Counted from the stretch's first letter, positions 28,234-36,699 are shown. The stretch is DNA of 47,988 nt from Streptococcus sanguinis (GCF_003943655.1 NZ_RJMM01000002.1:101184-149171); one strand, 5' to 3'. Numbers and translations: made by a program. The notes: generated by a model from the sequence alone, not told the origin.

Positions 28234-30189
28234 TTATTTCTTGCTTTGCTGAACGTATTTTTCACTAGGCTTGAGCGGAGTGAAAGGCTTGCCGCCGCCG
28301 TCGTAAAATTTCCCGAAGAATTCCACGAAAATCAAACGTGCTCCGTGCACATAGCCGGACAGAAAAGATAGAAACATATTGACCAAATGCAGGGCAATAA
28401 AGAGCAGAATACCAATGCTAAAGCGAGCGACAGGTGGAAAGAGGCTGACAATCAAGTTAAAAGCCGAGCCAATGCTGGCCCCCGAAAGCCCCAGAGCCAT
28501 CAGCCTTGTAAAGCTGACAAGGTCTCCTACATAACCACTGACATTGTAGAGATTAAAGAGACCTGACCCCAGCCCTGCCAAACTCTTAGCACTGACAATG
28601 GATACTGCCAGTATGCCCAGAGCGTTGATGATGGCCAGCCATTGACCAATCGTTGCCGCAAAAGCCAAGGATGGGAAGAAATTCCCCAAGGCCAAGAGCA
28701 GCAGCCCCAGCAAAATCAACACCCAAGCAAAGCCTGCATTATAAGCTTCTGCATAATCCTTGAGGCGAATATTTTTCAGACCGCTGAGGAAGAGGCCCGC
28801 CAGCACTGTAACAAAGCCAAAGACGACCGAAATAACCAGAATCGTCATGGCATCGGAGCTGGTGCTAATCAGAGCGAAGGGCAGTTCAAAGCCAAAGAAA
28901 GAGCCATAAACCAGTCCCCAGATGATGACTGCCACACCCAACAAGCGGAAGAATCGTAGATTCTTAGCCAATCCCGGCTTGACATGCAAGAAGTGCAGCG
29001 CCAGGCTGGTGCCCACAAAGAGCAAAAGGCCGTAGCCGATGTCCGCAACCATCATGCCAAAGAATACAAAATAAAATAGGGAAACGACGGGGGTTGGATC
29101 CTTATCACCGTACTTAGGCAAGGAATACATCTCTGTCACTAGCTCGAAGGGCTCCACCAAGGCATTGTTTTTTAGCTTGGTCGGAACTTTATCTTCCTCA
29201 TCCGGTCGAATCTCTCTGGTCTGGATGAGAATGCTCTGGCCAAACTGCTCCGTCAAGCAAGCCTCAAGAGCTTGAACTTGATTGCTTTCGATCCAGCCTT
29301 CCAAGGCCGCCAGATTTTGCGTACTGGCTAACTGATTTTTACTTTCTTGGCGGGAGGAGAGATTGCAGAGATAGTCCAGCTGAACCTTGAGCTGATCCAG
29401 TTCATTCTTGGAAGCTGCCAGACTCTTGGTCATAGCATCTGCCACCGCCTCATGCTGTCGAATATTGGCCTTGAGCTGGGCTATCCGATCAGCAGGCAGT
29501 TCCTCATGGTCATACTCAAAAGGCTTAAAGCCGTACTCTTTCAAGATTTTGCGAACTTCTTCCAGAGAGCCTGTCTTGTAAAAAATAAGAACCCCGTGCT
29601 CCGTATCATCGGTAAAGACTTCCTGAAACTTCAGGTCAGGATGTGCTCCCAGAGTCAGGCGCAGAGCATCGTCGTCAGTATTAGGAATCGTCCCAATCAA
29701 AGCTCCCAGATGGCTGAAAGTCGCAGCTGCTTGCGGTGTTAGCTCCAGTGGCTCCCACCTCTCCAGCGCAGCCACTTCCAAGCGGTCAGCTTCTATCTGA
29801 CCTTTGGCCTCTTGCAAGACCTTGAGCTGCTTGCTGATTCCTTCTAACAGCGCCACCTCATCGCGAGCCTTCCCTGCCTGTTCCAAAGCAGCAAAGGATA
29901 ATTCCAAAGGCTCTTCTTTTAAGGATTCCAACAGTTTCTTTTTGGGCATAAAGGGCTCCAGCTCTGCAATCAGTCTCTCGAGCTTTTCTTGACGACTGAG
30001 CAAATCCTGCTGAGATAGCTGCCGATCCGGTTGGCCGACTAAAGCCTGCTCAAAGGCTGCCTGCCAGTCCTCTTCCTGCCGCAGGTCATGAATCTGAACC
30101 GACTCTAACCCCTGTAGGTAAAAGAGAAGCTGATCCAGCAGTTCCTTGGGCAGAAGCAGAGACAGCTGCCGCATTTGACTAATGGCCAT
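28234..30189 (-). CDS. ntpI: V-type Na+-ATPase subunit I (a-type stator)
   Basis: 651 residues. The N-terminal half (1-330) is soluble and rich in coiled coil; the C-terminal half (about 345-630) has seven to eight membrane helices. Motifs include 'KYGDKDPTPVVSLFYFVFFGMMVADIGYGLLLF' at the first helices and 'VSFTRLMALGLSGASIGSAFNLI' with the essential Arg of the ion half-channel. It overlaps the preceding gene by 11 bp. The C-terminal 'FVEFFGKFYDGGGKPFTPLKPSEKYV' is the conserved family end. Confidence 0.96.
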   Translation of the reverse strand: MAISQMRQLSLLLPKELLDQLLFYLQGLESVQIHDLRQEEDWQAAFEQALVGQPDRQLSQQDLLSRQEKLERLIAELEPFMPKKKLLESLKEEPLELSFAALEQAGKARDEVALLEGISKQLKVLQEAKGQIEADRLEVAALERWEPLELTPQAAATFSHLGALIGTIPNTDDDALRLTLGAHPDLKFQEVFTDDTEHGVLIFYKTGSLEEVRKILKEYGFKPFEYDHEELPADRIAQLKANIRQHEAVADAMTKSLAASKNELDQLKVQLDYLCNLSSRQESKNQLASTQNLAALEGWIESNQVQALEACLTEQFGQSILIQTREIRPDEEDKVPTKLKNNALVEPFELVTEMYSLPKYGDKDPTPVVSLFYFVFFGMMVADIGYGLLLFVGTSLALHFLHVKPGLAKNLRFFRLLGVAVIIWGLVYGSFFGFELPFALISTSSDAMTILVISVVFGFVTVLAGLFLSGLKNIRLKDYAEAYNAGFAWVLILLGLLLLALGNFFPSLAFAATIGQWLAIINALGILAVSIVSAKSLAGLGSGLFNLYNVSGYVGDLVSFTRLMALGLSGASIGSAFNLIVSLFPPVARFSIGILLFIALHLVNMFLSFLSGYVHGARLIFVEFFGKFYDGGGKPFTPLKPSEKYVQQSKK

Positions 30190-30502
30190 AGGCTTCTACC
30201 ACCTTCTCTACAATGGCTCGCGCCAAGTCTGCTTTTTTGTCCGTCAACGCAGCCGCAACCTTGGCCTCATTTTGCTGGGTTGTCTGCTCCAAGTCTTGCT
30301 GCAGGAGCACCAACTTTTGTTGGGAAGACGCGGTTAATTCTTCTGCCAGCTTCTGCGTTTCATTGTCATAGGTCAGACCCAGCTGCCTGAGATTTTCATC
30401 TACCTGCTGTCGCAGCTCCTGAGTCTGCTTCCTGTAGCCCATCAAAACTTCTTCTGCAGCAGTTTCAATTTCCTGCATTTTTTCAAGTGTTTCATTGGCC
30501 AT
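30179..30502 (-). CDS. ntpH: V-type Na+-ATPase G/H-type peripheral stalk subunit
   Basis: 107 residues, almost entirely a coiled coil rich in Gln, Glu and Lys, ending 'ALTDKKADLARAIVEKVVEAYGH'. As the first gene of a V-ATPase operon it corresponds to the AhaH/NtpH-type stalk subunit that pairs with E (named G in eukaryotes). The naming of this subunit varies between databases. The start ATG at 30502 has a G-rich region (GAGGGGGTG) 5 bp upstream. Confidence 0.8.
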   Translation of the reverse strand: MANETLEKMQEIETAAEEVLMGYRKQTQELRQQVDENLRQLGLTYDNETQKLAEELTASSQQKLVLLQQDLEQTTQQNEAKVAAALTDKKADLARAIVEKVVEAYGH

Positions 30503-30515
30503 CTATTCACCCCCT

Positions 30516-30551
30516 CGTTTTCAAAAACCTTCGAAAACGGATTTTAAAATC
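30516..30551 (-). promoter_or_regulatory. Structured leader of the V-ATPase operon
   Basis: GATTTTAAAATC (30540-30551, palindrome) and a stem CGTTTTC / GAAAACG (30533-30539 with 30516-30522) lie just upstream of the ntpH RBS in a leader of about 110 nt. It could modulate translation; no known riboswitch is recognised. Confidence 0.35.
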
Positions 30552-30620
30552 TGCATTCCTGGCTGACAGTCCAGCATCTGGTATAGTCATCTTCTGGAAT
30601 ACAGCTTCGTACTTGCATAA

Positions 30621-30629
30621 ATTATATCA
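30621..30629 (-). promoter_or_regulatory. Extended -10 promoter of the V-ATPase operon
   Basis: TGATATAAT on the minus strand is a perfect extended -10; no good -35 accompanies it. It lies between the ROK kinase stop and ntpH, so the operon need not depend on the sialic-acid promoter. Confidence 0.55.
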
Positions 30630-30652
30630 TATTCTTTCTGAAAACATCTTTT

Positions 30653-31549
30653 TCAAACAGAGTTTTTCTCCTGATTCAGAAAATGTCGAACAGCGCCTAA
30701 TCGTCCGGCTTCATTCCCTAGAGCTGCTGCCACTAAGTTTTTAGGCAAAAAGCGCGGATCTACTACTTGCTGCTTCATCAGACTTTCAAGACGTGGCAGA
30801 ATAAGCTCAGATCTAGCTAATATGCCGCCTCCGACAATCAAGACCTCTGGATTTAGAATATAGGACAGGGTTAAGAGACCTTTAGCTAGGCGGCCCAAGA
30901 ATATATCAAGTGTTTCCTGCGCCAGCTTATCTCCCTGGTCTACCGCTGCAAAAAAACTACGCCCAGTATGGCCTTGCTCACCTGTCTTTTGGCTGTATAA
31001 TGCTAACAAGGCAGTTGTTGAGGCCAGAGATTGCCAGTCCTGTCCATCTTCCATAGGCAGATAGCCTACCTCACCAGCGGTATAGGTGGATCCATTGACA
31101 ATCTTTCCATCATAGATAATGCCACCGCCAATGCCTGTACCGACAGTAATCATAACTGCAGAAGCATGACCTTTGGCAGCACCTAGCCAAGCCTCACCAA
31201 GAGCAGCACAATTAACATCATTTTCAATCGCAATCGGTAAACCAAATTCTTTTAAAATCCGACTACGGAAATCCGTTCCAATATAGCCTGGAATGGTATA
31301 GCCAGCGTAACTGATTTTCCCAGCCTGGCTGTCAACTACACCAGCAGATGAAATCGCTACTCCATCTAGCTCAAACTTCTCCTTATAAAATGCTATTAAC
31401 TGGCAAACCTGTTCTAAAATCTGATTCGTTTTCTTTTCAAAGTCAATCTCAGTAGCAACTTCTCGAAATTGATTTAGACTACGTCCATCAGACTGATAGA
31501 GATCTGCTTTAATCGTTGTCCCACCGATATCTATTCCAACAATATTCAC
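30653..31549 (-). CDS. nanK: ROK-family kinase, probable N-acetylmannosamine kinase
   Basis: 298 residues, GTG start at 31547-31549 overlapping the rpiR stop (GTGA). ROK motifs: phosphate loop GIDIGGTTIKADLY (5-18), catalytic Asp in AIENDVNCAALGEAW (about 105) and MITVGTGIGGGIIYDGK (about 132). The Cys-rich zinc site typical of ROK repressors and many glucokinases is absent, and there is no N-terminal helix-turn-helix. In a cluster with nanA and nanE the natural substrate is N-acetylmannosamine; glucose kinase activity cannot be excluded. It is the last gene of the sialic-acid cluster. Confidence 0.82.
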   Translation of the reverse strand: MNIVGIDIGGTTIKADLYQSDGRSLNQFREVATEIDFEKKTNQILEQVCQLIAFYKEKFELDGVAISSAGVVDSQAGKISYAGYTIPGYIGTDFRSRILKEFGLPIAIENDVNCAALGEAWLGAAKGHASAVMITVGTGIGGGIIYDGKIVNGSTYTAGEVGYLPMEDGQDWQSLASTTALLALYSQKTGEQGHTGRSFFAAVDQGDKLAQETLDIFLGRLAKGLLTLSYILNPEVLIVGGGILARSELILPRLESLMKQQVVDPRFLPKNLVAAALGNEAGRLGAVRHFLNQEKNSV

Positions 31550-32388
31550 GATTCATGCTCCTTGTCTTCTTGATTTTCTTCTAAAGCCGAAAGTGTATTT
31601 GTAAAGATTTGGCTGCGATGATCTCGGTCTAAATCCATATAATAGGCATAGAAAATGTCCATCACGACTAAAACCGGAAACTGAGGAGAGATATTATTGC
31701 CCTGTGCCAAGTGCTTCTTGACAGCTACTAAGACCAGTTCATCACACTGCTGCCTCAAATCGTCGCTGTTATTGGAAGTTACCAGCACAGTCTTGGCTCC
31801 GACTTTTTTAGCACTCTGAATAGCCTGCGTGATAATTTTAGTTTCACCAGATATGGAAATTCCAATAACCAGACAGTCTGGATCCAGCATGACTCTATTC
31901 ACCCGAATCATATGGTCGTCCGTAATGGCCTTACAAACCATTCCCAACCGCATGAAGCGAAACTCCATTTCCCGAGCCACTAAGCCTGAACTTCCCTGTC
32001 CGTAGATATAGACTCGGCCAGCATTGTTGAGCATATCCCCCACGCGCAAGAACTGTTCTTCATCAATCAAGGAAAAAGTCTTATTGAGCAATTCGCCATA
32101 ATCAGACAAGACATTTCTGGTCAAATCCCGACTGACATTTTTACTTTCTGAGCTGGATTCCTGAAATTCAAAGATAAACTGCCGATAGCCTGAAAAGCCA
32201 CATTTCTTGGCAAAGCGAGTCAGAGAAGGCACAGAGACATAGAGCTTCTGAGACACAGCCTGAGCCGATAAATCAGCTGTCAGTGCCCCGTCAGACAGAA
32301 AATAATCTGCAATTTTCTTTTCCAGGTGTGTCAGACTGCCATATACAGACTCAATCACTGGCAAAATGTTTTTTTCCAAAGAAACCAT
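31546..32388 (-). CDS. nanR: RpiR-family regulator of the sialic-acid cluster (NanR-type)
   Basis: 280 residues. N-terminal RpiR helix-turn-helix (1-75: 'LTHLEKKIADYFLSDG...SAQAVSQKLYVSVPSLTRFAKKCGFSGYRQFIFEF') and a C-terminal SIS sugar-phosphate domain (about 105-260: 'VYIYGQGSSGLVAREMEFRFMRLG...DCLVIGISISGETKIITQAI'). SIS domains bind phosphorylated amino sugars, so ManNAc-6-P or GlcNAc-6-P is a likely effector. It has its own promoter, and its start is 170 bp from yhcH. Confidence 0.82.
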   Translation of the reverse strand: MVSLEKNILPVIESVYGSLTHLEKKIADYFLSDGALTADLSAQAVSQKLYVSVPSLTRFAKKCGFSGYRQFIFEFQESSSESKNVSRDLTRNVLSDYGELLNKTFSLIDEEQFLRVGDMLNNAGRVYIYGQGSSGLVAREMEFRFMRLGMVCKAITDDHMIRVNRVMLDPDCLVIGISISGETKIITQAIQSAKKVGAKTVLVTSNNSDDLRQQCDELVLVAVKKHLAQGNNISPQFPVLVVMDIFYAYYMDLDRDHRSQIFTNTLSALEENQEDKEHES

Positions 32389-32419
32389 CAGACACTTTCC
32401 TCCTGCAACTATTTTCTTT

Positions 32420-32449
32420 ATTTTACCACTTTCTCAAAAGTAATTCCAA
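32420..32449 (-). promoter_or_regulatory. Internal promoter before the RpiR gene
   Basis: On the minus strand TTGGAA (32444-32449), 18-bp spacer, TAAAAT (32420-32425), 31 nt before the ATG. It would allow regulator and kinase expression without induction of the whole operon. Confidence 0.55.
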
Positions 32450-32557
32450 CCCTTCCTTGCTAGAATTCTCCAGCAGAAAATAAAGTTCAAAACTAACTAA
32501 AAAAACTGGGGCAGCATGTTAAGAACAATCCGTCTTTCTCATCCCGCCCGCAGCCTT

Positions 32558-33010
32558 TTATACAATTTTTACTTTAAAGACAACCTTACGGATGGGGCCG
32601 GCTTCTTCAGCTATCAGTCCAGTCTTATGGGCGTCATTAGGATCCAGCAAGAGCAGGTTGCCAGGAGTAAATATCAGGTCAAACAAAGCTTGGCCGGACA
32701 TCTGCTGCCAGTCTCCCTCCGCATCATAATCCCCTTCTTCCATATTGGACAAAAAGTTATAGTGGATGCGCTCTCTTCCTTCAAAAATCAGATGCACATC
32801 GTAAAATTCCCTATGACTTTCCCAGACCCGTTTATCTTCGGTCGTAGTCGTCATTTCAATGACATTGTAAAAGAAATCATCAGACACAGGGTGATTGCCC
32901 TTTTCATCTTGGCTGACATCATGTGTCTTTAAAAACTCCAAGACTTTTTTTAAGGCAGGATGCTGAATGTCTCTCTCAACAGCTGCTCCTTTATATTGAA
33001 CTAGTTCCAT
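32558..33010 (-). CDS. YhcH/YjgK/YiaL-family protein (cupin-like, sialic-acid associated)
   Basis: 150 residues. Its ATG shares one base with the stop of the symporter gene (TAATG), indicating translational coupling. The family core is visible: 'VIEMTTTTEDKRVWESHREFYDVHLIFEGRERI' with the Glu/His/Asp/His metal-binding set, and 'LFTPGNLLLLDPNDAHKTGL'-like sequence near 110. In E. coli the homologue in the nan region (YhcH/NanQ) is linked to sugar anomer handling. The exact substrate here is inferred from the neighbours. Confidence 0.85.
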   Translation of the reverse strand: MELVQYKGAAVERDIQHPALKKVLEFLKTHDVSQDEKGNHPVSDDFFYNVIEMTTTTEDKRVWESHREFYDVHLIFEGRERIHYNFLSNMEEGDYDAEGDWQQMSGQALFDLIFTPGNLLLLDPNDAHKTGLIAEEAGPIRKVVFKVKIV

Positions 33011-34548
33011 TAGTGCCGTACCTCCCAGGATTTATCTGCGTGAATGCTTGCAATATCGTAAACTGTTGTATTCTCTGGCGCAGCCTTGCCTCCGGTTAAG
33101 ACGGAAACCACATAGCCTACAATCAAGGAAACAACAATTGAAATCAAGGAATAAGCCCAGATACTAACGGCTTCTGCTGGTAGAGCGTACTTGATGACTA
33201 GCAGGACAATACTGGAAGCAATCATAGCTGCATAAGCTCCCTTGAGGTTGGCACGCTTGGTGAAGATTCCCAGAATAAAGATTCCTCCCAAGACACCTAG
33301 CACCAAGCCCATAAAGCCATTAAACCAAACATAGGCCGATGTAATACCTGTATGAGCCATCACGATTGAAACTACTGTGGAGAAGACTCCTACACCTAGA
33401 GAAACATATTGAGCAATTTTAGTCCGTTTCTTGTCGTCCAGATTGCTGGATACAACATCTTGAATATCCAGCGTCCAAGAAGTCGCTACGGAATTAAGAC
33501 CAGTCGAAATGGTAGATTGAGCCGCCGCATAAATGGCTGCAATCAGGACACCGGTCACCCCAACTGGAAGACCATAGGCAATAAAGTAAGTGAAGATCTG
33601 GTCTTGAGGAATAGAGCTGCCCTCGCTGCCTGGATGCTGTACTTGATAATAGACGTATAAGCCTGTACCAATCAGATAAAAGACAGAGGCGATAAAGATT
33701 GACAAAACTCCGTTCGTAAACATCATTTTATTGAGTTTCTTCACATTCTGAGTTGTCGTAAAGCGCTGAACGATATCTTGCGAAGATACATAAGAGGACA
33801 GGGTATTGGTACCAGAGCCCAAGATAATTAGGAAAATAGAATCTTTCAGCAAGTTAAGATTGAAAATAGTTTCTTTTCCTGAGATAAATTTACCGCTGGC
33901 CAGCTCACTAGCAATATCGCCAAAGCCACCCTTGAGATTGGCAATTAGGAAGAAAAGCCCTACAACTGTACCAATCAAGAGTACTGAACCTTGAATAAAG
34001 TCTGTCCACAGAACTGACTTGACACCACCGGTATAGGAGTAAACAATGGCAATCGCACCCATCGCGATAATCAAGATATTGACATCAATCTTCGTCAGAG
34101 TAGCCAGAGCCACTGAAGGTAGATACATAATGATGGACATGCGGCCGATTTGATAGATGATGAAGAAGACAGCTGACAAAGCCCGCAAGGCCTTAGAACC
34201 AAAACGTTTTTGCAGGTAGTCATAGGCTGTATCAATATCCAGACGTGCATAAATCGGCAAGAAGAAACGAATAGCCACTGGAATGGCAAAAATCATACCC
34301 AACTGGGCAAACCAGAGCAACCAAGTCCCTGCATAAGAGTTCCCCGCCAGTGTCATAAAGGAAATCGGACTTAGCAATGTAGCAAAAATGGAAACAGATG
34401 TTACATACCAAGGTACCGTTCCATCACCTTTAAAGAACTCTTTACCCTGCATCTCCTTTTTCGAGAACAACAAACCTGCTACCAGAACAACTAGTAAATA
34501 CACAATCAGAATAATCATATCGATTGTGGTAAAACCAACATTTCCCAT
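33010..34548 (-). CDS. Sodium:solute symporter, probable sialic-acid transporter
   Basis: 512 residues with about 13 hydrophobic helices, RBS GGAG. SSS-family pattern: N-terminal 'TTIDMIILIVYLLVVLVAGLLFSKKEMQGKEFFKGDGTVPWYVTSVSIFATLLSPISFM' and the sodium-site helices including 'YIQKRFG'-like 'DYLQKRFGSKALRALSAVFFIIYQIGRM' and 'ISTGLNSVATSWTLDI' (Ser/Thr near the second Na+ site). Position between nanA and yhcH points to N-acetylneuraminate, by analogy to SiaT/NanT-type SSS carriers. Uptake would be driven by the Na+ gradient that the neighbouring V-ATPase builds. Confidence 0.88.
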   Translation of the reverse strand: MGNVGFTTIDMIILIVYLLVVLVAGLLFSKKEMQGKEFFKGDGTVPWYVTSVSIFATLLSPISFMTLAGNSYAGTWLLWFAQLGMIFAIPVAIRFFLPIYARLDIDTAYDYLQKRFGSKALRALSAVFFIIYQIGRMSIIMYLPSVALATLTKIDVNILIIAMGAIAIVYSYTGGVKSVLWTDFIQGSVLLIGTVVGLFFLIANLKGGFGDIASELASGKFISGKETIFNLNLLKDSIFLIILGSGTNTLSSYVSSQDIVQRFTTTQNVKKLNKMMFTNGVLSIFIASVFYLIGTGLYVYYQVQHPGSEGSSIPQDQIFTYFIAYGLPVGVTGVLIAAIYAAAQSTISTGLNSVATSWTLDIQDVVSSNLDDKKRTKIAQYVSLGVGVFSTVVSIVMAHTGITSAYVWFNGFMGLVLGVLGGIFILGIFTKRANLKGAYAAMIASSIVLLVIKYALPAEAVSIWAYSLISIVVSLIVGYVVSVLTGGKAAPENTTVYDIASIHADKSWEVRH

Positions 34549-34631
34549 AGAATTTCTCCATATTATTCATATCCAGAGCGTGGGGTGGGCAGTCTAAGCC
34601 TGCCCTGAACTCTGGTGTTACACTCTTTATA

Positions 34632-35549
34632 TTATAAGAAGTCTTCTCTTACCTGCTTAATCATAGCAGCTGCTTCTTTGGCAATTGCATAGTCTCCCTC
34701 AGATAGAGGCTCTAACGGTGCTCGAACAGAGCCAATATCCAAGTCCTCATTGAGACGAAGAATTTCTTTCATAACAGCATAGAGATTTGCTCGACCGCTG
34801 ACCATCTTGTAAATCACACTATTAATCGCATGTTGCAGTTCTTTAGCACGATCCAGATCTTTGTCAATGATGAGTTGGTTGAGCTTGAGGAAGAGGTCAG
34901 GCATCACAGCATAGGTTCCGCCAATTCCGGCCTTAGCACCAATAACTCGACCGCTGATAAACTGTTCGTCTGGACCATTAAAGACAATATGATCTTCCCC
35001 ACCTTCTGCGACAAAGATTTGAATGTCTTGAGTCGGCATAGAAGAGTTTTTAACCCCAATAACTCGTGGATTTTTACGCATTTCCGCATAGAGTGCTGGT
35101 GTCAGGGTCGTTCCAGACAGCTGCGGAATATTGTAGATGACAAAGTCAGTATTCGGAGCTGCTGCACTCATATCGTTCCAGTACTTAGCGATAGAATAGT
35201 CGGGCAAACGGAAGTAAATAGGAGGAATAGCAGCGATGGCATCAACACCCAAACTTTCAGCATGCTTAGCCAGTTCCACACTGTCCTTCGTGTTGTTGCA
35301 GGCTACATGAGCGATAACTGTCAGCTTGCCCTTAGCCACTTCCATGACATTTTCCAAAATCACTTTCCGGTCTGCTACACTGAGGTAAATACACTCACCA
35401 GAAGAACCATTAACATAGACACCCTTAACTCCCTTATCAATAAAGTACTGAGTCAAAGCACGCACACGTTCTGGGCTTACTTCTCCTGCTTCATCATAAC
35501 AAGCATAAAAGGCTGGAATGACACCTTCATATTTTTCTAATTTTGACAT
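34632..35549 (-). CDS. nanA: N-acetylneuraminate lyase
   Basis: 305 residues, RBS GAGGAAG. A class I aldolase of the DapA/NanA family: 'GVYVNGSSGECIYLSVADRK' (substrate carboxylate loop), Tyr in FVIYNIPQLSGTTL (about 143) and the Schiff-base Lys in RVIGVKNSSM (about 171). NGSSGE rather than GTTGE and the sialic-acid neighbours support NanA over dihydrodipicolinate synthase. It cleaves Neu5Ac to pyruvate and N-acetylmannosamine. It is second in the operon, 17 bp after nanE. Confidence 0.94.
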   Translation of the reverse strand: MSKLEKYEGVIPAFYACYDEAGEVSPERVRALTQYFIDKGVKGVYVNGSSGECIYLSVADRKVILENVMEVAKGKLTVIAHVACNNTKDSVELAKHAESLGVDAIAAIPPIYFRLPDYSIAKYWNDMSAAAPNTDFVIYNIPQLSGTTLTPALYAEMRKNPRVIGVKNSSMPTQDIQIFVAEGGEDHIVFNGPDEQFISGRVIGAKAGIGGTYAVMPDLFLKLNQLIIDKDLDRAKELQHAINSVIYKMVSGRANLYAVMKEILRLNEDLDIGSVRAPLEPLSEGDYAIAKEAAAMIKQVREDFL

Positions 35550-35566
35550 ATTCTTCCTCTTTTCTA

Positions 35567-36241
35567 TTATTTCGTTGCGTCTGCAAACTTCCTTGTAATC
35601 AGCTGCGGCCGTGTAATGGCAGATCCTACTACTACACTAAAGGCTCCCAGCTCTAGAACCCTTTTCACCTTTTCAGGACTATCAATATTCCCCTCAGCAA
35701 TCAGAGGGTGCTGAATCTCAGCTAAAGCTTTTCGGATGATTTCAAAGTCATTAGCTTCAATCTTATCTCCCTTGCTCTGACTAGTATAGCCTACCAAGGT
35801 TGTTCCGATAAAATCAAATCCCATTCGATCAGCTTCCAGCATCTCGTCAAGAGTTGAACAATCAGCCATCAAAAGCTGCTGAGGATATTTTTCTTTGACT
35901 TTCTGGAAAAATGCTTTTAAACTCTCTCCTTGAGGTCTGCTGGAATTTGTCGCATCTAAAGCGATAATCTCCGGATGGGCTTCCATCAGCTCATCTACTT
36001 CTATCATAGTTGCTGTAATAAAAGCCTGAGCATCTGGATAATCTCTTTTGATAATCCCAATAACTGGCAAATCCACCGCTTCTTTAATAGCCTTGATGTC
36101 TATAACCGAGTTAGCCCTAATTCCGCTAGCACCTCCTTCTTTGGCCGCCACTGCCATACGAGCCATGATAAAGTCGCTATGTAATGGTTCGTTTGGTAGA
36201 GCCTGACACGACACAATTAACTTATGTCTCAACTCTTCCAT
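35567..36241 (-). CDS. nanE: N-acylglucosamine-6-phosphate 2-epimerase
   Basis: 224 residues, start ATG at 36241 with AAGGAGG upstream. A NanE TIM barrel: 'LIVSCQALPNEPLHSDFIMARMAVAAKEGGASGIRANSV', 'VIGIIKRDYPD' with the catalytic Lys, 'IALDATNSSRPQG', 'LMADCSTLDEM', 'LIAEGNIDSPEK' and 'SVVVGSAITRPQLIT'. It turns ManNAc-6-P into GlcNAc-6-P, which enters glycolysis after NagA/NagB encoded elsewhere. It is the first gene of the nan operon. Confidence 0.95.
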   Translation of the reverse strand: MEELRHKLIVSCQALPNEPLHSDFIMARMAVAAKEGGASGIRANSVIDIKAIKEAVDLPVIGIIKRDYPDAQAFITATMIEVDELMEAHPEIIALDATNSSRPQGESLKAFFQKVKEKYPQQLLMADCSTLDEMLEADRMGFDFIGTTLVGYTSQSKGDKIEANDFEIIRKALAEIQHPLIAEGNIDSPEKVKRVLELGAFSVVVGSAITRPQLITRKFADATK

Positions 36242-36268
36242 TTGATTCCTATCCTCCTTACTTATTTA

Positions 36269-36283
36269 TTGTAAGCCTTTACA
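36269..36283. promoter_or_regulatory. cre-like site at the nan promoter
   Basis: TTGTAAGCCTTTACA matches WTGNAANCGNWNNCW at all fixed positions but one (C for G in the centre). It sits at about +7 to +21 of the nan transcript, a roadblock position for CcpA. Confidence 0.5.
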
Positions 36284-36289
36284 TTTATT

Positions 36290-36318
36290 ATCTTAACATT
36301 TATTGCAATTAGTTTCAA
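36290..36318 (-). promoter_or_regulatory. Promoter of the nan operon
   Basis: On the minus strand TTGAAA (36313-36318), 17-bp spacer, TAAGAT (36290-36295). Confidence 0.65.
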
Positions 36319-36334
36319 TATGATTTTACTTTTA

Positions 36335-36346
36335 GAAAGTACTTTC
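36335..36346. promoter_or_regulatory. Candidate RpiR (NanR) operator
   Basis: GAAAGTACTTTC, a perfect 12-bp palindrome, lies 16 bp upstream of the nan -35. RpiR regulators of amino-sugar genes bind palindromes of this general kind and often activate; the assignment is inference. Confidence 0.45.
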
Positions 36347-36448
36347 CTTTTGAGTATTACTTTTTTTATCTCAGTTTGAAACTTATACAGACGAATATAG
36401 CTAAAATATTTTTTCTTTTCGTGGCTGTTCCAACATTTTTCTACAACT

Positions 36449-36477
36449 AAAAAGAACTAGGCAAATGCCTAGTCCCA
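36449..36477 (-). terminator. Terminator after the esterase remnant
   Basis: On the minus strand GGGACTAGGCA / TGCCTAGTTC, a near-perfect stem with a tiny loop, then TTTTTAG. It ends the transcript of the remnant and precedes the nan promoter. Confidence 0.75.
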
Positions 36478-36522
36478 GGGGGGAAGCAGTTTTGTAGACT
36501 TCCAGTCTTAAAGGAATCAAAG

Positions 36523-36699
36523 CTAACAAACACTAAGCTCAACTAGCTTATTTAAAACCCCATATTTGAAGTTTAAATCAGCAGAGTGCCAATTAGCAAA
36601 CCTCCGCACGTATTGATTCCAAAAGGTATCAAAATCGTCGGGCATTTCATCTCTTCCGCGATAATGTAACATTTCTTTAAGTAAAGTAGGGTTTTTCAT
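36523..36699 (-). pseudogene. 5' remnant of an acetyl xylan esterase-like gene
   Basis: A 58-codon frame on the minus strand, ATG at 36697-36699, RBS GGGAGGA with 6-bp spacing, TAG at 36523-36525. It begins MKNPTLLKEMLHYRGRDEMP and continues DDFDTFWNQYV, which closely resembles from memory the N-terminus of streptococcal acetyl xylan esterase (Axe1, about 320 residues), a gene found with sialic-acid genes in S. pneumoniae. Residues 32-58 (RRFANWHSADLNFKY... ending LVELSVC) still follow the esterase spacing but are eroded, and the remaining 80% of the gene, with its Ser-Asp-His triad, is missing. Promoter, RBS and terminator remain. Most likely a deletion relic of an ancestral larger nan locus; a real small protein cannot be excluded. 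Confidence 0.65.

Noticed and set aside
34830-35540. Plus-strand 236-codon open frame
   Set aside because: It is antisense to nanA, which has full family motifs and an RBS; the plus-frame product is not protein-like and has no RBS.
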